Shown piece by piece: positions 17,594 through 27,687 of a stretch of 64,000 nt of DNA; the first letter of the stretch is position 1; each line of letters opens with the position of its first letter. Location: contig NZ_LKBA01000023.1 in NCBI RefSeq assembly GCF_001307765.1, positions 162,011 through 226,010 on the forward strand, in the 5' to 3' direction. The notes beneath the pieces were generated by a model. That model was not told the DNA's origin, did not search any database, and worked only from the letters and a program-made list of their open reading frames with translations. The DNA comes from Aliiroseovarius crassostreae (GTDB taxonomy: Bacteria; Pseudomonadota; Alphaproteobacteria; Rhodobacterales; Rhodobacteraceae). Made by a program: the position numbers and the translations under genes.

Positions 17594-19191
17594 GCCCCGA
17601 TTTTCCGAAACACCTTTGGCAACATCTCCGACAGATCCTCCGCGATCAGCCCGGGGCCGAAATCCAACGCGCATTCCACATGCAGCCAGGCGGCCGTTTC
17701 GGCGGCCTGCATTGGCGAAAATCCCCGCGCCAACAGCCCGGTGATAAACCCGGCCAACACATCCCCAGCCCCCGCTGTCGCAAGCCAGGGCACAGCTCTT
17801 TCATAATGCGCTGAATTGATTGAACATTGCCCATCCGGGGCCGCAATCACCGTATCCGCTCCCTTGAACAGAACCACACAGCCAGACCGCACCGCCGCCT
17901 CGCGCGTTGCATCCACTTTGGAGTATGCCGGGCCTTTGGTGGCGGGCGCGTTCAGCTTCTCGGCAATGTCAGGGAACAGCCGCGCGAACTCGCCCGCATG
18001 AGGGGTCAGCACGCAGTTCTCGTGCAGCATGTCGAACAGCACAGACGGATCGTCCCTAAATGCCGTCAGAGCATCCGCATCCAGCACCGTCGCGCGTTTC
18101 GCGGCCAAGGCCACCGGCACCAAGTCCCGCGCACGCTCCACGCCCAAGCCGGGACCAAGGCACAGCGCATTGAGCCGCTCATCCGCCAGCACAGCCTGCA
18201 ACACCTGCGCATCCCCCACCGGAGACAACATGATTGCGTCCAACCGTGCTGCGTTTTCTTGCAGCGCACCGGGTGTCGGGGCGACGGTGACAAGCCCTGC
18301 CCCGATGCGGAGTGCGCCACGGGCGGCAAGACGGGCTGCGCCGCCTTTGCCAGAGGGGCCAGACAGGATGAGGGCGTGGCCGTGGGAGAATTTGTGGTCG
18401 TTGCGGTGCCGATATTTATCAAAACCAAATGTGTTACCGGTTTGTTTGGCCGATCCTTTGAGCCAAGAACGCAAACCTATGTCCACCAGCTTCAATTTGT
18501 GAGACCGCTTAGCTCCCGTATACAAGTGGTGCCCAAGTTTAGCCCGGTGAAACGTAACCGTTAGATCGGCAAGAGTCGCCATCGCCTCCAACGTTGTCGA
18601 CAAATCGGGTTCGCCTGCCGACGGAACAAGCACTTTTCCACTGTCACTACATAGACCGCTGGGAATATCGACAGACACGATTGGGGGCCAACTGGCGTCC
18701 CTTTCTTCGAGGCGTTGGTAGCAACCTGCATCAACGCAGTCATACATATCCAACAGCGTAAATCTAATGTCTTCAATTGGGCGGGTAAGACCTGTTCCAA
18801 ACAGAGCGTCCACCACAATTGCTGGGCGATGCACCGAAGGTTCGTAGTTATTCGGTAGTGTTTCAACCTCACCCAACTCCACCCACCGTTCATAGTTCAC
18901 CCGCGCGTCCGGGGGCAACTTCTCGGCGTCCCCATACAGAAACACCTCAACCTCCCAGCCCCATTCTTTCAACAGCCGTGCCACAACGAACCCATCGCCG
19001 CCGTTGTTCCCCGGCCCGCACAGCACCACCGCTTTGTGAGAGGTCTTTGCAAGTTCGGGCCATTCCTCGAAAATCGCCTCGACCACGCCCCTGCCCGCGC
19101 GCTCCATCAGCTCAAGCCCGGTGACCTCGCCTGAGTCGATGGCCGCTTGCTCGATCGCCCGCATTTGGGCCGCTGTCAGCAATTCCGTCAT
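17590..19191 (-). CDS. nnr: bifunctional NAD(P)H-hydrate epimerase/dehydratase
   Basis: A 533-residue metabolite-repair enzyme. The N-terminal YjeF-type epimerase domain (about 1-215) contains VVLCGPGNNGGDGFVVARLL, and the C-terminal ADP-dependent dehydratase domain (about 245-533) contains LCLGPGLGVERAR, CVLTPHAGEFARLFP and ATAGAGDVLAGFITGLLARG. Together they restore NADH and NADPH from their hydrated forms. It converges with the second Hint gene, overlapping its stop by four bases, and diverges from glnB. Confidence 0.95.
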   Translation of the reverse strand: MTELLTAAQMRAIEQAAIDSGEVTGLELMERAGRGVVEAIFEEWPELAKTSHKAVVLCGPGNNGGDGFVVARLLKEWGWEVEVFLYGDAEKLPPDARVNYERWVELGEVETLPNNYEPSVHRPAIVVDALFGTGLTRPIEDIRFTLLDMYDCVDAGCYQRLEERDASWPPIVSVDIPSGLCSDSGKVLVPSAGEPDLSTTLEAMATLADLTVTFHRAKLGHHLYTGAKRSHKLKLVDIGLRSWLKGSAKQTGNTFGFDKYRHRNDHKFSHGHALILSGPSGKGGAARLAARGALRIGAGLVTVAPTPGALQENAARLDAIMLSPVGDAQVLQAVLADERLNALCLGPGLGVERARDLVPVALAAKRATVLDADALTAFRDDPSVLFDMLHENCVLTPHAGEFARLFPDIAEKLNAPATKGPAYSKVDATREAAVRSGCVVLFKGADTVIAAPDGQCSINSAHYERAVPWLATAGAGDVLAGFITGLLARGFSPMQAAETAAWLHVECALDFGPGLIAEDLSEMLPKVFRKIGA

Positions 19192-19811
<620 letters not shown>

Positions 19812-19859
19812 TCCGCCCCTTTCCCGGGCATCCAAGTTTCTGAAACAAAGGAAAAAGCA

Positions 19860-21266
19860 ATGAGCACACAAGCCGTACTCAAGCAAATCAAGGACGAAGA
19901 CATCGCCTATGTCGACATCCGCTTCACCGACGTGCGCGGCAAGCTGCAGCACGTGACCGTGGACAGCGATCTGGTGGATGAGGACTTCCTGGAAGAAGGC
20001 TTCATGTTCGACGGGTCGTCGATTGCCGGTTGGAAGTCGATCGAAAACTCCGACATGAAACTGATGCCGGACACCAACAGCACCTATGTTGATCCGTTCT
20101 ATGCCGAAAAAACGCTCTGCGTGCACTGCTCCATCGTGGAGCCGGACACCGGTGAGAAATACGGCCGTGACCCGCGCGGCACCGCCGAAAAAGCCGAGGC
20201 CTACCTGAAGTCGTCGGGTATTGGCGATGTGGCTTACATGGGGCCGGAAGCAGAGTTTTTCCTGTTCGACAACGTGCGTTACCAGGTTGGCATCAACAAA
20301 GTGTCTTACGAAGTGGACGCCGTGGACGCCTCGTGGAACACCGACACCGATTATGAAATGGGCAACTCGGGCCACCGTCCGGGCGTCAAGGGCGGTTATT
20401 TCCCGGTCAACCCGATTGACGATGCACAGGACATCCGCGGTGAAATGCTGTCGACCATGAAGTCGCTGGGCATGAAAACCGACAAACACCACCACGAGGT
20501 GGCGTCGTGTCAGCACGAGCTGGGTCTGATCTTCGACACCCTGACCAAACAGGCTGACGAGCTGCAGAAATACAAATACATCATCCACAACGTGGCCCAC
20601 GCTTATGGCAAGTCGGCGACCTTCATGCCGAAGCCGATCTCGGGTGACAATGGCACCGGCATGCACGTGAACATGTCGATCTGGAAAGACGGTAAGCCGC
20701 TGTTCGCAGGCGACAAATACGCCGACCTGTCGCAAGAGGCGCTGTGGTTCATCGGTGGTGTTCTGAAACACGCCAAGACCCTGAACGCTTTCACCAACCC
20801 GTCGACCAACAGCTACAAACGCCTGATCCCCGGCTTTGAAGCCCCGGTTCTGCGCGCCTATTCGGCCTCGAACCGTTCGGGTTGCGTGCGTATTCCGTGG
20901 ACCGAAAGCCCGAAAGCCAAGCGCGTGGAAGCCCGCTTCCCCGATCCGGCCGCGAACCCCTACCTGTGCTTTGCCGCCCTGCTGATGGCTGGCCTTGACG
21001 GCATCAAGAACAAGATCGATCCAGGCCCCGCTCAGGACAAGAACCTTTATGATCTGCCGCCGGAAGAGCTGGAAGGCATCCCGACGGTCTGTTCCAGCCT
21101 GCGTGAAGCACTGGATTCACTGGCTGCTGATCACGACTTCCTGCTGGCCGGTGACGTGTTCACCAAAGACCAGATCGACGGGTATCTCGACCTGAAATGG
21201 GATGAGGTTTACGCCTACGAACACACCCCGCACCCGATCGAATTCCAGCTTTACTACAGCTGCTGA
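19860..21266 (+). CDS. glnA: glutamine synthetase type I
   Basis: A 468-residue dodecameric ammonium-assimilating enzyme. The N-terminal DIRFTDVRGKLQHVTV and FMFDGSSIAGWKSIENSDM, the ATP-binding KPISGDNGTGMHVNMSIW, and NPSTNSYKRLIPGFEAPV are all present. Tyr397 in KNLYDLPPEE is the adenylylation site, so activity should be controlled by GlnE as in other proteobacterial GSI-beta enzymes. Length is normal. It is followed by a strong terminator. Confidence 0.98.
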   Translation: MSTQAVLKQIKDEDIAYVDIRFTDVRGKLQHVTVDSDLVDEDFLEEGFMFDGSSIAGWKSIENSDMKLMPDTNSTYVDPFYAEKTLCVHCSIVEPDTGEKYGRDPRGTAEKAEAYLKSSGIGDVAYMGPEAEFFLFDNVRYQVGINKVSYEVDAVDASWNTDTDYEMGNSGHRPGVKGGYFPVNPIDDAQDIRGEMLSTMKSLGMKTDKHHHEVASCQHELGLIFDTLTKQADELQKYKYIIHNVAHAYGKSATFMPKPISGDNGTGMHVNMSIWKDGKPLFAGDKYADLSQEALWFIGGVLKHAKTLNAFTNPSTNSYKRLIPGFEAPVLRAYSASNRSGCVRIPWTESPKAKRVEARFPDPAANPYLCFAALLMAGLDGIKNKIDPGPAQDKNLYDLPPEELEGIPTVCSSLREALDSLAADHDFLLAGDVFTKDQIDGYLDLKWDEVYAYEHTPHPIEFQLYYSC

Positions 21267-21289
21267 TCGCTTTTGCGGTTCATCACACC

Positions 21290-21319
21290 AAGGGCGCCTT
21301 CGGGCGCCCTTTCCTTTTT
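21290..21319 (+). terminator. rho-independent terminator of glnBA
   Basis: AAGGGCGCC and GGCGCCCTT form a perfect stem around TTCG, followed by TCCTTTTTA on the plus strand. It lies 24 bases after the glnA stop. Confidence 0.85.
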
Positions 21320-21545
21320 AGAAGCCATTTTTGCCCCGGCTTGGTATTGAAGTTCCGCCAGTAGAAGGGGCGGAAAACAGGGTTAACACAGCTTAAGACC
21401 TGAGGCACCGCCAGCCATATCGGCATGCAATTGGTCCATTTTAGCCGTATTTCTTTCCCGTAAACTGCATATTCACGAGGCATTCTGAGGTCAGAAGACC
21501 CCCAACCCGCGCCTGAATGCCCTGAAACCAATTGAGACCTTAGCC

Positions 21546-21707
21546 ATGCCCCTCTTTGCACCAAAACATAAGAAACGGACCCCGATGACACGGTCCGGAA
21601 ACCTGTTTTCCCGGCTCTTCCCCCAACGTCGCTCAGCCAATCCGCCGCGCACAATCCGCCGTTGGACCCCGCAACAAGGGTTTGTCGAAATCCCCGTTGG
21701 CTGCTGA
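21546..21707 (+). CDS. possible 53-residue protein
   Basis: An ATG-initiated frame in the 527-base stretch between the glnA terminator and the HODM gene. The product (MPLFAPKHKKRTPMTRSGNL, then FSRLFPQRR and a basic end) is Arg/Lys/Pro-rich, with a normal GC-rich codon pattern but no known family. The upstream sequence has no strong ribosome-binding site. Apart from this and the palindromic repeats at 21715-21826 I see nothing else in the stretch. Confidence 0.25.
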   Translation: MPLFAPKHKKRTPMTRSGNLFSRLFPQRRSANPPRTIRRWTPQQGFVEIPVGC

Positions 21708-21714
21708 CACTAAA

Positions 21715-21757
21715 GCGTTTCGAGATTAACTTGAGACACAAGTTGATTTCGAAACGC
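21715..21757. repeat. palindrome next to the dispersed repeat
   Basis: GCGTTTCGA at the left and TTTCGAAACGC at the right flank an AACTTGAGACACAAGTT core, making a 43-base imperfect palindrome. It abuts and overlaps the left end of repeat copy 1 and shares its GTTTCG arms. Confidence 0.6.
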
Positions 21758-21826
21758 CCGCGACATCAGTAGGTTTCGAGCGTTTCGCCTCATTATTGTG
21801 TCTCAATAATAAGGCGAAACACTTTA
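21751..21826. repeat. 76-bp dispersed palindromic repeat, copy 1
   Basis: This sequence matches 35625-35700 at 74 of 76 positions. Its right half is a hairpin, GTTTCGCC-TCATTATT-GTGTCTC-AATAATA-AGGCGAAAC. It lies 20 bases downstream of a minus-strand stop codon, between convergent genes, as copy 2 does. It resembles a REP/MITE-type element and could end transcription from both sides. Confidence 0.8.
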
Positions 21827-21846
21827 GGCGCAGAGTGACCAGAATG

Positions 21847-22629
21847 TCAGACCCACTCGGGTTGTGGTAAACTGATCCCAAGCTCCGCCAACCGCGTATC
21901 GCGCAGGACAAAGCTGTGGATCGAAAAGATCACGGCACGTGTCTTCGGCAGGCGTCGCATTCCTTGCCGCTCCACCCGCAGAAATTTGCGCCCTGACTGC
22001 ACCGGGTCCCTCTTCTCCCCTTCCCGGCGCGGTTGATGCAGTTCAGGATCCCCGTAAACCAGAGCATTCGCCCGCCACATCGGGCGGCCAACCTGAATAC
22101 CGTCAAACAGGCGCTGAACCCGGCGGGCAATTTCGGGCGTATATTCCTCAACCGGCACATGAATACGGGTCATGGGTTGCAGGAATTTCTGCTCCAGCGT
22201 CCAGCTGGCAGGAAAGCACAGGATTGCCCCGGTCAGCACGTGCTCATCCCCGATCTTTTCCATGATAACAAAATCTTCCTGAACCAAGGCTCCGACGGTC
22301 AGGAGCGGTGCAGCGCGATTGATCTCAATTTGCGCCCCGTCGGGACATATCACCCTCTCGGCGTGGATTTCGAAGTCACTGCGCGCACGCAATTCCTCCA
22401 ATACCGTCTCTAAAAGCTCTTGTGCGGCAGGCAGGGCCGTTTCCGACAGGCGGTGCACGGCATCCCCCTTGTCTGACATCAGCTGACGGCGGTGGTTCAT
22501 CTGGGCGCCATAGGCATCATCAACCCAAAGCCATTCCCCGGGAGCGGTCGGAGTCAGTCCTGGCAGGCGGCGAGTATGCTCATCCTCCCATGGACGAAAT
22601 GGCAGTTCCAGTTGGCAAATTTCGACCAT
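21847..22629 (-). CDS. heme-dependent oxidative N-demethylase family (DUF3445)
   Basis: A protein of about 260 residues that fits the DUF3445/HODM alpha-subunit-like family, whose characterised member oxidatively demethylates dimethylamine. Family-like segments are LPFRPWEDEHTRRLPGLTP near residue 7, WLWVDDAYGAQMNHRRQL near residue 38, FPASWTLEQKFLQPMTRIH near residue 145 and IFSIHSFVLRDTRL near residue 230. The ATG at 22629 is chosen because the homologous region begins there; its ribosome-binding site is weak. No flavodoxin-reductase partner subunits are adjacent, so the substrate is open. Confidence 0.75.
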   Translation of the reverse strand: MVEICQLELPFRPWEDEHTRRLPGLTPTAPGEWLWVDDAYGAQMNHRRQLMSDKGDAVHRLSETALPAAQELLETVLEELRARSDFEIHAERVICPDGAQIEINRAAPLLTVGALVQEDFVIMEKIGDEHVLTGAILCFPASWTLEQKFLQPMTRIHVPVEEYTPEIARRVQRLFDGIQVGRPMWRANALVYGDPELHQPRREGEKRDPVQSGRKFLRVERQGMRRLPKTRAVIFSIHSFVLRDTRLAELGISLPQPEWV

Positions 22630-22886
22630 TCTAACTTCATGCTTCTGGACATTTGATCCGCCCCACCGTGACAAAGCCCGGTTGGGCTGACAAGCGGGGC
22701 CGTGCCGTGACGGACGCCTTTTGTCACGTCCCCTCACGTTCCTGTGCATTTGCACAACAATCCCTTGAGACCTGGGGCATCTGCCCCCAATCTCAGGGCA
22801 ACACTGGTCAGTCCCTTGTCGGACGGGCTCTGGGAAAAGGAACACCGGCCCCAACCACCGGGACCGGCAAGAAAAAGGATCTGAGG

Positions 22887-24104
22887 ATGCCGACCGAGCG
22901 TTTCACTTTCAAAGGGCATGGCGGACATGATCTGGCGGGGCGGCTGAACCTGCCTTCGGGACCGCATCTGGGCACTGCCCTGTTTGCCCATTGCTTCACC
23001 TGCGGCAAGGATATTGCGGCCGCCCGACGCATCGCGGATCGCCTTGCCGGGCTGGGCATCGCCGTTTTGCGGTTTGACTTCACCGGGTTGGGGCAGTCAG
23101 ATGGCGCGTTTGAACACACCCATTTTTCTTCGAATGTAGAAGATATCCTGCTCGCCGCACAGGCTTTGAAAGCGCGCGGTATGGCCCCGGACCTCCTGAT
23201 TGGTCACTCGCTGGGGGGCGCAGCCATCCTCCGGGCGGCGGCACAATTACCGGATACGCAGGCCGTCGTGACCATCGGCGCGCCCTCGACGCCTGCCAAT
23301 GTCATCCGGCAATTTGAAACCGCCCTGCCCGATCTCAACGCCGAGGGAACAGCCCGTGTCCAACTTGGCGGTCGCCCGTTCACCCTTCGACAAAGCCTTG
23401 TTGATGATTTGCAGGAGCAGAAGATCGATGAGGCCATCCATAATCTGAATGCCGCCCTGCTGGTGCTGCATGCCCCGCGCGACGAAGTGGTCTCGATTGA
23501 CCATGCCGCGAAGATTTTCATCGCGGCCAAGCATCCGAAAAGCTTTATCACCCTTGATGATGCCGACCATCTGATCACCCGACAGGCGGATGCGGAATAT
23601 GTGGCCGAGGTGATTTCGGCCTGGGCAACCCGTTACATCGACCTGACCCCACCGGCCCCTCCGATAGGCGCGCCAGAGGGCATCGTCCGGGTGGCCGAAG
23701 CAGATGCAGACGGTTTTTTGCAAGACATTCAGGCCGGACCTTTTCATCACACCCAGGCCGATGAACCAATGGCCTATGGCGGCACCAACAAGGGCATGTC
23801 GCCTTACGGGTTTCTCTCAGCCGGGCTTGGGGCCTGCACGTCCATGACCATCCGCATGTATGCGCGCCGCAAAGGCTGGCCGCTGACCCATGTGCGGGTG
23901 GATGTCAGCCATAACAAGGTTCACGCGCAGGATGCCGACACCAGCACACGGGCAAAGATCGACAAGTTCCGCCGCGAGGTGATGTTGGACGGACCGCTCA
24001 GCCAGGACCAGCGGCTTCGACTTCTGGAAATTGCTGATCGCTGCCCGGTGCACCGCACACTTGAAGGCACAAGTGAAGTGGAGACCGTGCTGGTCGAGGC
24101 ATAA
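22887..24104 (+). CDS. alpha/beta hydrolase-OsmC fusion protein
   Basis: A 405-residue two-domain protein. The N-terminal alpha/beta hydrolase domain (about 1-255) has the nucleophile elbow IGHSLGGAAIL near residue 105 and a C-terminal His in DDADHLITRQ. The OsmC domain (about 270-405) carries two conserved Cys, in GLGACTSMTIRMY and ADRCPVHRTLEG, the usual pair for peroxide reduction. The ATG at 22887 has GGATCTGAGG upstream. This fusion is a known family and is thought to act in peroxide or ester detoxification; the substrate is not evident. Confidence 0.9.
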   Translation: MPTERFTFKGHGGHDLAGRLNLPSGPHLGTALFAHCFTCGKDIAAARRIADRLAGLGIAVLRFDFTGLGQSDGAFEHTHFSSNVEDILLAAQALKARGMAPDLLIGHSLGGAAILRAAAQLPDTQAVVTIGAPSTPANVIRQFETALPDLNAEGTARVQLGGRPFTLRQSLVDDLQEQKIDEAIHNLNAALLVLHAPRDEVVSIDHAAKIFIAAKHPKSFITLDDADHLITRQADAEYVAEVISAWATRYIDLTPPAPPIGAPEGIVRVAEADADGFLQDIQAGPFHHTQADEPMAYGGTNKGMSPYGFLSAGLGACTSMTIRMYARRKGWPLTHVRVDVSHNKVHAQDADTSTRAKIDKFRREVMLDGPLSQDQRLRLLEIADRCPVHRTLEGTSEVETVLVEA

Positions 24105-24206
24105 GCCTGGTCATTCCCGCCACAATTCAGGTGAAAATACCGCTCCTTGCCGTGCGAATGCCGTTTTGCCTTGACCTCGTCCGCCCGCCTTACGAAAACG
24201 CTGAGC

Positions 24207-25256
24207 ATGAGCACTGGTAAACTGACAATTGATCTTGATGCCGTGGCCGCAAACTGGCGGGCACTGGATGCGAAAACCGCAAATGACGTGCAGACCGCCG
24301 CGGTGGTCAAGGCCGATGCCTATGGGTTGGGTGTGGCAAAAACCGCGCGGGCGCTGGCCGCCGCAGGCGCACGCCGCTTTTTTGTCGCCGCCGCTGAAGA
24401 AGGGGCTGCCCTGCGCGAAGCCTTGGGACCGGGACCGGAAATCAGCGTGTTTTCCGGCCACATGTCCGGCGACACCGACATGATCCATGATCTGGGTCTT
24501 GTGCCGATGCTGAACTCGGTCGAACAGGTCACCCGCCATTTCGAAGCCCTGCCCGGGCACCCGTTTGGGGTCCAGCTTGATACCGGCATGAACCGCCTTG
24601 GCATGGAACCGGGCGAGTGGGCAGCCTTGCGCGACATCTGTCTGGCGCAGGGGCCGCGTCTGGTCATGAGCCACCTTGCCTGTGCGGATGAACCGGACCA
24701 CGAGATGAACAAACGCCAGCTTATGGCGTTTCATGACATGACCGACGGCATTGATGCCCCGCGCAGCCTGTCTGCCACCGGGGGGATTTTGCTGGGGGAC
24801 GATTACCACTTTGACCTCACCCGCCCCGGAATTGGCCTTTATGGCGGATTTCCGTATGAAGATGCGCAGCCCGTGGTGGAACTGGACACCCCGGTTATTC
24901 AGATCCGCGACGTGGCCATCGGCGAAAGTGTCGGATATTCAAACACCTGGATCGCAGAACAGCCCACGCGTGTAGCCACGGTGGCTGCCGGGTATGCGGA
25001 TGGCGTAAATCGCGCGATTTCCAACAAGGCGGTGTTGTTTCACGAAGACACCCCCTGCCCGATCCTGGGCCGCGTTTCGATGGACATGATCGGCGTCGAC
25101 ATCACCCATCTGGACGTCCTGCCCAAATCCCTGACCCTTTTGGGCGAACATCAAAGCGTTGATGACCTTGCCGCCGTGGCCGGGACCATCGGCTATGAAA
25201 TTCTGACACAGCTGGGCGCACGTTATTCCCGCCGCTATGCACGGGGCCGGGAATGA
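24207..25256 (+). CDS. alr: alanine racemase
   Basis: A 349-residue PLP enzyme that makes D-alanine for peptidoglycan. The PLP-binding Lys35 lies in [12 protein letters not shown]. The TIM-barrel part follows, with [11 protein letters not shown], and the catalytic Tyr is in [10 protein letters not shown] near residue 250. The C-terminal beta domain has [14 protein letters not shown]. The 3' end overlaps mlaE by four bases (ATGA). Transcription with the mla genes ties cell-wall and outer-membrane supply together. Confidence 0.95.
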   Translation: MSTGKLTIDLDAVAANWRALDAKTANDVQTAAVVKADAYGLGVAKTARALAAAGARRFFVAAAEEGAALREALGPGPEISVFSGHMSGDTDMIHDLGLVPMLNSVEQVTRHFEALPGHPFGVQLDTGMNRLGMEPGEWAALRDICLAQGPRLVMSHLACADEPDHEMNKRQLMAFHDMTDGIDAPRSLSATGGILLGDDYHFDLTRPGIGLYGGFPYEDAQPVVELDTPVIQIRDVAIGESVGYSNTWIAEQPTRVATVAAGYADGVNRAISNKAVLFHEDTPCPILGRVSMDMIGVDITHLDVLPKSLTLLGEHQSVDDLAAVAGTIGYEILTQLGARYSRRYARGRE

Positions 25257-26038
25257 CCACCCTGACCACCCCTTTGGCAGCAATCGGCCGCTCGGTTCTT
25301 GGCTTTCTGGCCCTGATCGGTCGGGTAGCGATTTTTGCCGGGCAGGCGCTGGGCCATATCCTGCGCCCCCCCTTCTACCCGCGCGAATTTCTCTCCTCGG
25401 TGATCAATATCGGCTATTTCAGCCTGCCCGTTGTGGGGCTGACCGCCATTTTCACCGGAGCGGCGCTTGCCCTGCAGATCTATTCCGGCGGACAGCGGTT
25501 TTCGGCCGAGGCTGTGGTGCCGCAGATTGTTGCCATTGGCATGGTGCGAGAGCTTGGTCCGGTGCTGGTGGGGTTGATGATCGCCGCCCGCGTCACCTCC
25601 TCCATCGCGGCTGAAATTGCCACAATGAAGGTGACCGAGCAGATTGATGCGCTGGTCACCCTGTCGACACACCCGATGAAATACCTCACCGCTCCGCGCG
25701 TGCTGGCCGCCATTCTGGTGGTGCCGGCCCTGGTTGGGATTGGCGATGTGATCGGCATCATGGGGGGTTATATCGTCGGCACCAAGCAACTGGGCTTTGC
25801 CCCTGGCGCTTATATCACCAACACCTGGAATTTCCTTGAAAGCGCCGACATTGTATCTTCTCTGGTCAAGGGGGCGGTGTTCGGGTTTATCGCCGCCGTG
25901 ATGGGCTGCTTTCACGGTATGAATTCCGGGCGCGGCGCACAGGGGGTCGGTCGTGCCACCAAGACTTCGGTCGAGGCCGCCGCCGTGATGATCCTCGCCG
26001 CCAACTTCCTTCTCACCAGCTTTTTCTTTGTCTCATGA
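25253..26038 (+). CDS. mlaE: MlaE-type ABC transporter permease
   Basis: A 261-residue inner-membrane permease of the MlaE family for phospholipid transport between membranes. It has about five hydrophobic stretches and the family signatures [19 protein letters not shown] near residue 95, [19 protein letters not shown], and [20 protein letters not shown] near residue 220. The gene overlaps mlaF by four bases. No MCE protein (MlaD) is encoded next to it, so this partner must be elsewhere or the system differs. Confidence 0.9.
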   Translation: MTTLTTPLAAIGRSVLGFLALIGRVAIFAGQALGHILRPPFYPREFLSSVINIGYFSLPVVGLTAIFTGAALALQIYSGGQRFSAEAVVPQIVAIGMVRELGPVLVGLMIAARVTSSIAAEIATMKVTEQIDALVTLSTHPMKYLTAPRVLAAILVVPALVGIGDVIGIMGGYIVGTKQLGFAPGAYITNTWNFLESADIVSSLVKGAVFGFIAAVMGCFHGMNSGRGAQGVGRATKTSVEAAAVMILAANFLLTSFFFVS

Positions 26039-26781
26039 TTGAACTCAAAAACGTCCACAAAGCCTTTGGTCCGAAACGCGTTCTGGATGACGTTGACCTT
26101 ACGATCAACAGGGGCGAAAGCATGGTGATCATCGGTGGATCAGGCACCGGGAAATCTGTGCTGCTCAAATGTATTCTTGGATTGATGCAACAAGATAGCG
26201 GGCTGATCACGCTGGACGGGGAAGACACATCAAAAGTGGAGCGTGATGCGTTTCTGGCCCGATTTGGTATGCTGTTTCAGGGGGCGGCGCTGTTTGACAG
26301 TCTTCCTGTCTGGCAAAATGTCGCCTTTCGCCTGTTGCGTGGATCGCTGAAACGCCCGCGGGAAGAAGCCCGTGAGATTGCCATTGAAAAGCTGCGCCGC
26401 GTGGGGCTGACCCCTGACGTGGCCGATCTGTTCCCGTCCGAACTTTCTGGCGGGATGCAGAAACGTGTGGGCCTTGCCCGTGCCATTGCCGCAGAACCCG
26501 AGATCATTTTCTTTGACGAACCCACCACCGGGCTCGATCCGATCATGTCCGGTGTGATCAATGACCTGATCCGCGAGATTGTGGTGGAAATGGGCGCAAC
26601 CGCGATGACCATCACCCATGACATGTCTTCGGTCCGGGTGATCGCAGACAAGATCGCCATGCTGCATGCTGGCAAGATCCAGTGGACCGGCCCGGTGAGT
26701 GAGATGGACACCTCTGGCGACCCCTACGTGACCCAGTTCATTTCCGGCAGCGCGGAAGGGCCGATTGAAGCGGTGAGGTGA
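26035..26781 (+). CDS. mlaF: MlaF-type ABC transporter ATP-binding protein
   Basis: A 248-residue ATPase that drives the MlaE permease. Walker A is GGSGTGKSVLLK near residue 38, the signature is LSGGMQKRVGLARAIA near residue 139, Walker B is IIFFDEPTTGLDP, and the switch His is in ITHDMSSV. SGGMQKR is the variant found in Mla/Ttg2A ATPases. It overlaps mlaE at the start (ATGA), and its stop overlaps the next ATG (TGATG). Confidence 0.93.
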   Translation: MIELKNVHKAFGPKRVLDDVDLTINRGESMVIIGGSGTGKSVLLKCILGLMQQDSGLITLDGEDTSKVERDAFLARFGMLFQGAALFDSLPVWQNVAFRLLRGSLKRPREEAREIAIEKLRRVGLTPDVADLFPSELSGGMQKRVGLARAIAAEPEIIFFDEPTTGLDPIMSGVINDLIREIVVEMGATAMTITHDMSSVRVIADKIAMLHAGKIQWTGPVSEMDTSGDPYVTQFISGSAEGPIEAVR

Positions 26782-27182
26782 TGAGATCCGTTCTGTTGTT
26801 CGTGGTTTCCATTCCTGGAATCTACTTCAATCCGGTTCTCATCGTCTGGTTTGTCACTATGCTTGCCAAACATGGACTGATCTTTTCACCAATCCGTGCC
26901 TTCAACGTGATGAAACCATTATCAAAAGCTGTGCTTTACGGCTTCGTACCCGATGCAATTCTAACCAATGTAATTACGTTCTCATTGGGGAAATCGAACC
27001 TCCTCGTCATCCTACCAGCGGTCATCGGGATATCGTTCTCAGCTTATATGCTGCATTGGGAATTGATTATAAACTCCGCGAACTCCCGCCGGACAAATAT
27101 TTATGTTCTGAATGTGGGGTTAATAATGACCTTATCTTTGGGCTGGTGTATCTTCGTAATGGAAAAGAGTCTTTTCGTATGA
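26781..27182 (+). CDS. unknown small membrane protein inside the mla run
   Basis: A 133-residue protein with four hydrophobic stretches (LLFVVSIPGIYFNPVLIVWFV, AVLYGFVPDAILTNVITF, LLVILPAVIGISFSAYML, IYVLNVGLIMTLSLGWCIFV), so probably four membrane helices. I do not recognise a family. Its start overlaps mlaF (TGATG) and its stop overlaps the pqiA-like start (ATGA), so it is translationally linked to both. Its codons are visibly richer in A and T than those of its neighbours, which suggests recent acquisition despite the tight operon fit. Confidence 0.6.
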   Translation: MRSVLLFVVSIPGIYFNPVLIVWFVTMLAKHGLIFSPIRAFNVMKPLSKAVLYGFVPDAILTNVITFSLGKSNLLVILPAVIGISFSAYMLHWELIINSANSRRTNIYVLNVGLIMTLSLGWCIFVMEKSLFV

Positions 27183-27634
27183 CCCTCCGCCTAGCCAACC
27201 TCGGCCTTCTCATCGCCTTCCCCATCGCCTGGTTTGCCCCGCTCCTGCGCGCGGGCCTGAACCTTCCATTTTTTGGCACGGATGAAATCAGCGTGATTTC
27301 GGGGCTGCAGACCCTCTGGGCAAAAGATGTATTCCTGGCGCTGCTGGTCACGTTTTTCGCCGTTGTCGCCCCCCTTCTGAAAACGCTGGGGCTTGCGTTG
27401 ATCCAGTTTGGACAGATGCGGCGCAAAATGCTGCCGGTTTTCAACCTGATGGGCAAACTGGCGATGGCCGACATCTTTCTTGTGGCGCTTTATATCATTG
27501 TTGCTAAGGGCATGACCCTCACCCGGATCGAGGTGGCCTGGGGGCTTTACCTGTTCAGCGCCTGTATCCTGACCTCTCTCGCCATCTCGCTTCTGACCGG
27601 GAAACGGTTCCAAACCGGAAAGAGCACCGGGTAG
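27179..27634 (+). CDS. paraquat-inducible protein A-like membrane protein
   Basis: A 151-residue membrane protein resembling one PqiA domain, with about four hydrophobic segments. Typical pieces are ISVISGLQTLWAKDVFLALLV, FFAVVAPLLKTLGLALI and NLMGKLAMADIFLVALYIIVAKG. The ATG at 27179 is chosen because it overlaps the upstream stop and leaves the PqiA domain at the N-terminus. PqiA proteins work with MCE-domain lipid transporters, which fits the mlaEF neighbours. Confidence 0.8.
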   Translation: MTLRLANLGLLIAFPIAWFAPLLRAGLNLPFFGTDEISVISGLQTLWAKDVFLALLVTFFAVVAPLLKTLGLALIQFGQMRRKMLPVFNLMGKLAMADIFLVALYIIVAKGMTLTRIEVAWGLYLFSACILTSLAISLLTGKRFQTGKSTG

Positions 27635-27687
27635 GCCCAACAACACTCCCCCTTGCATGGGCCTGCCCTCTCGGGCACAAGTTCGCC

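Noticed and set aside
21283..21741. A 152-codon minus-strand ORF after glnA
   Set aside because: It runs through the glnA terminator and a palindrome, has irregular composition and no ribosome-binding site.
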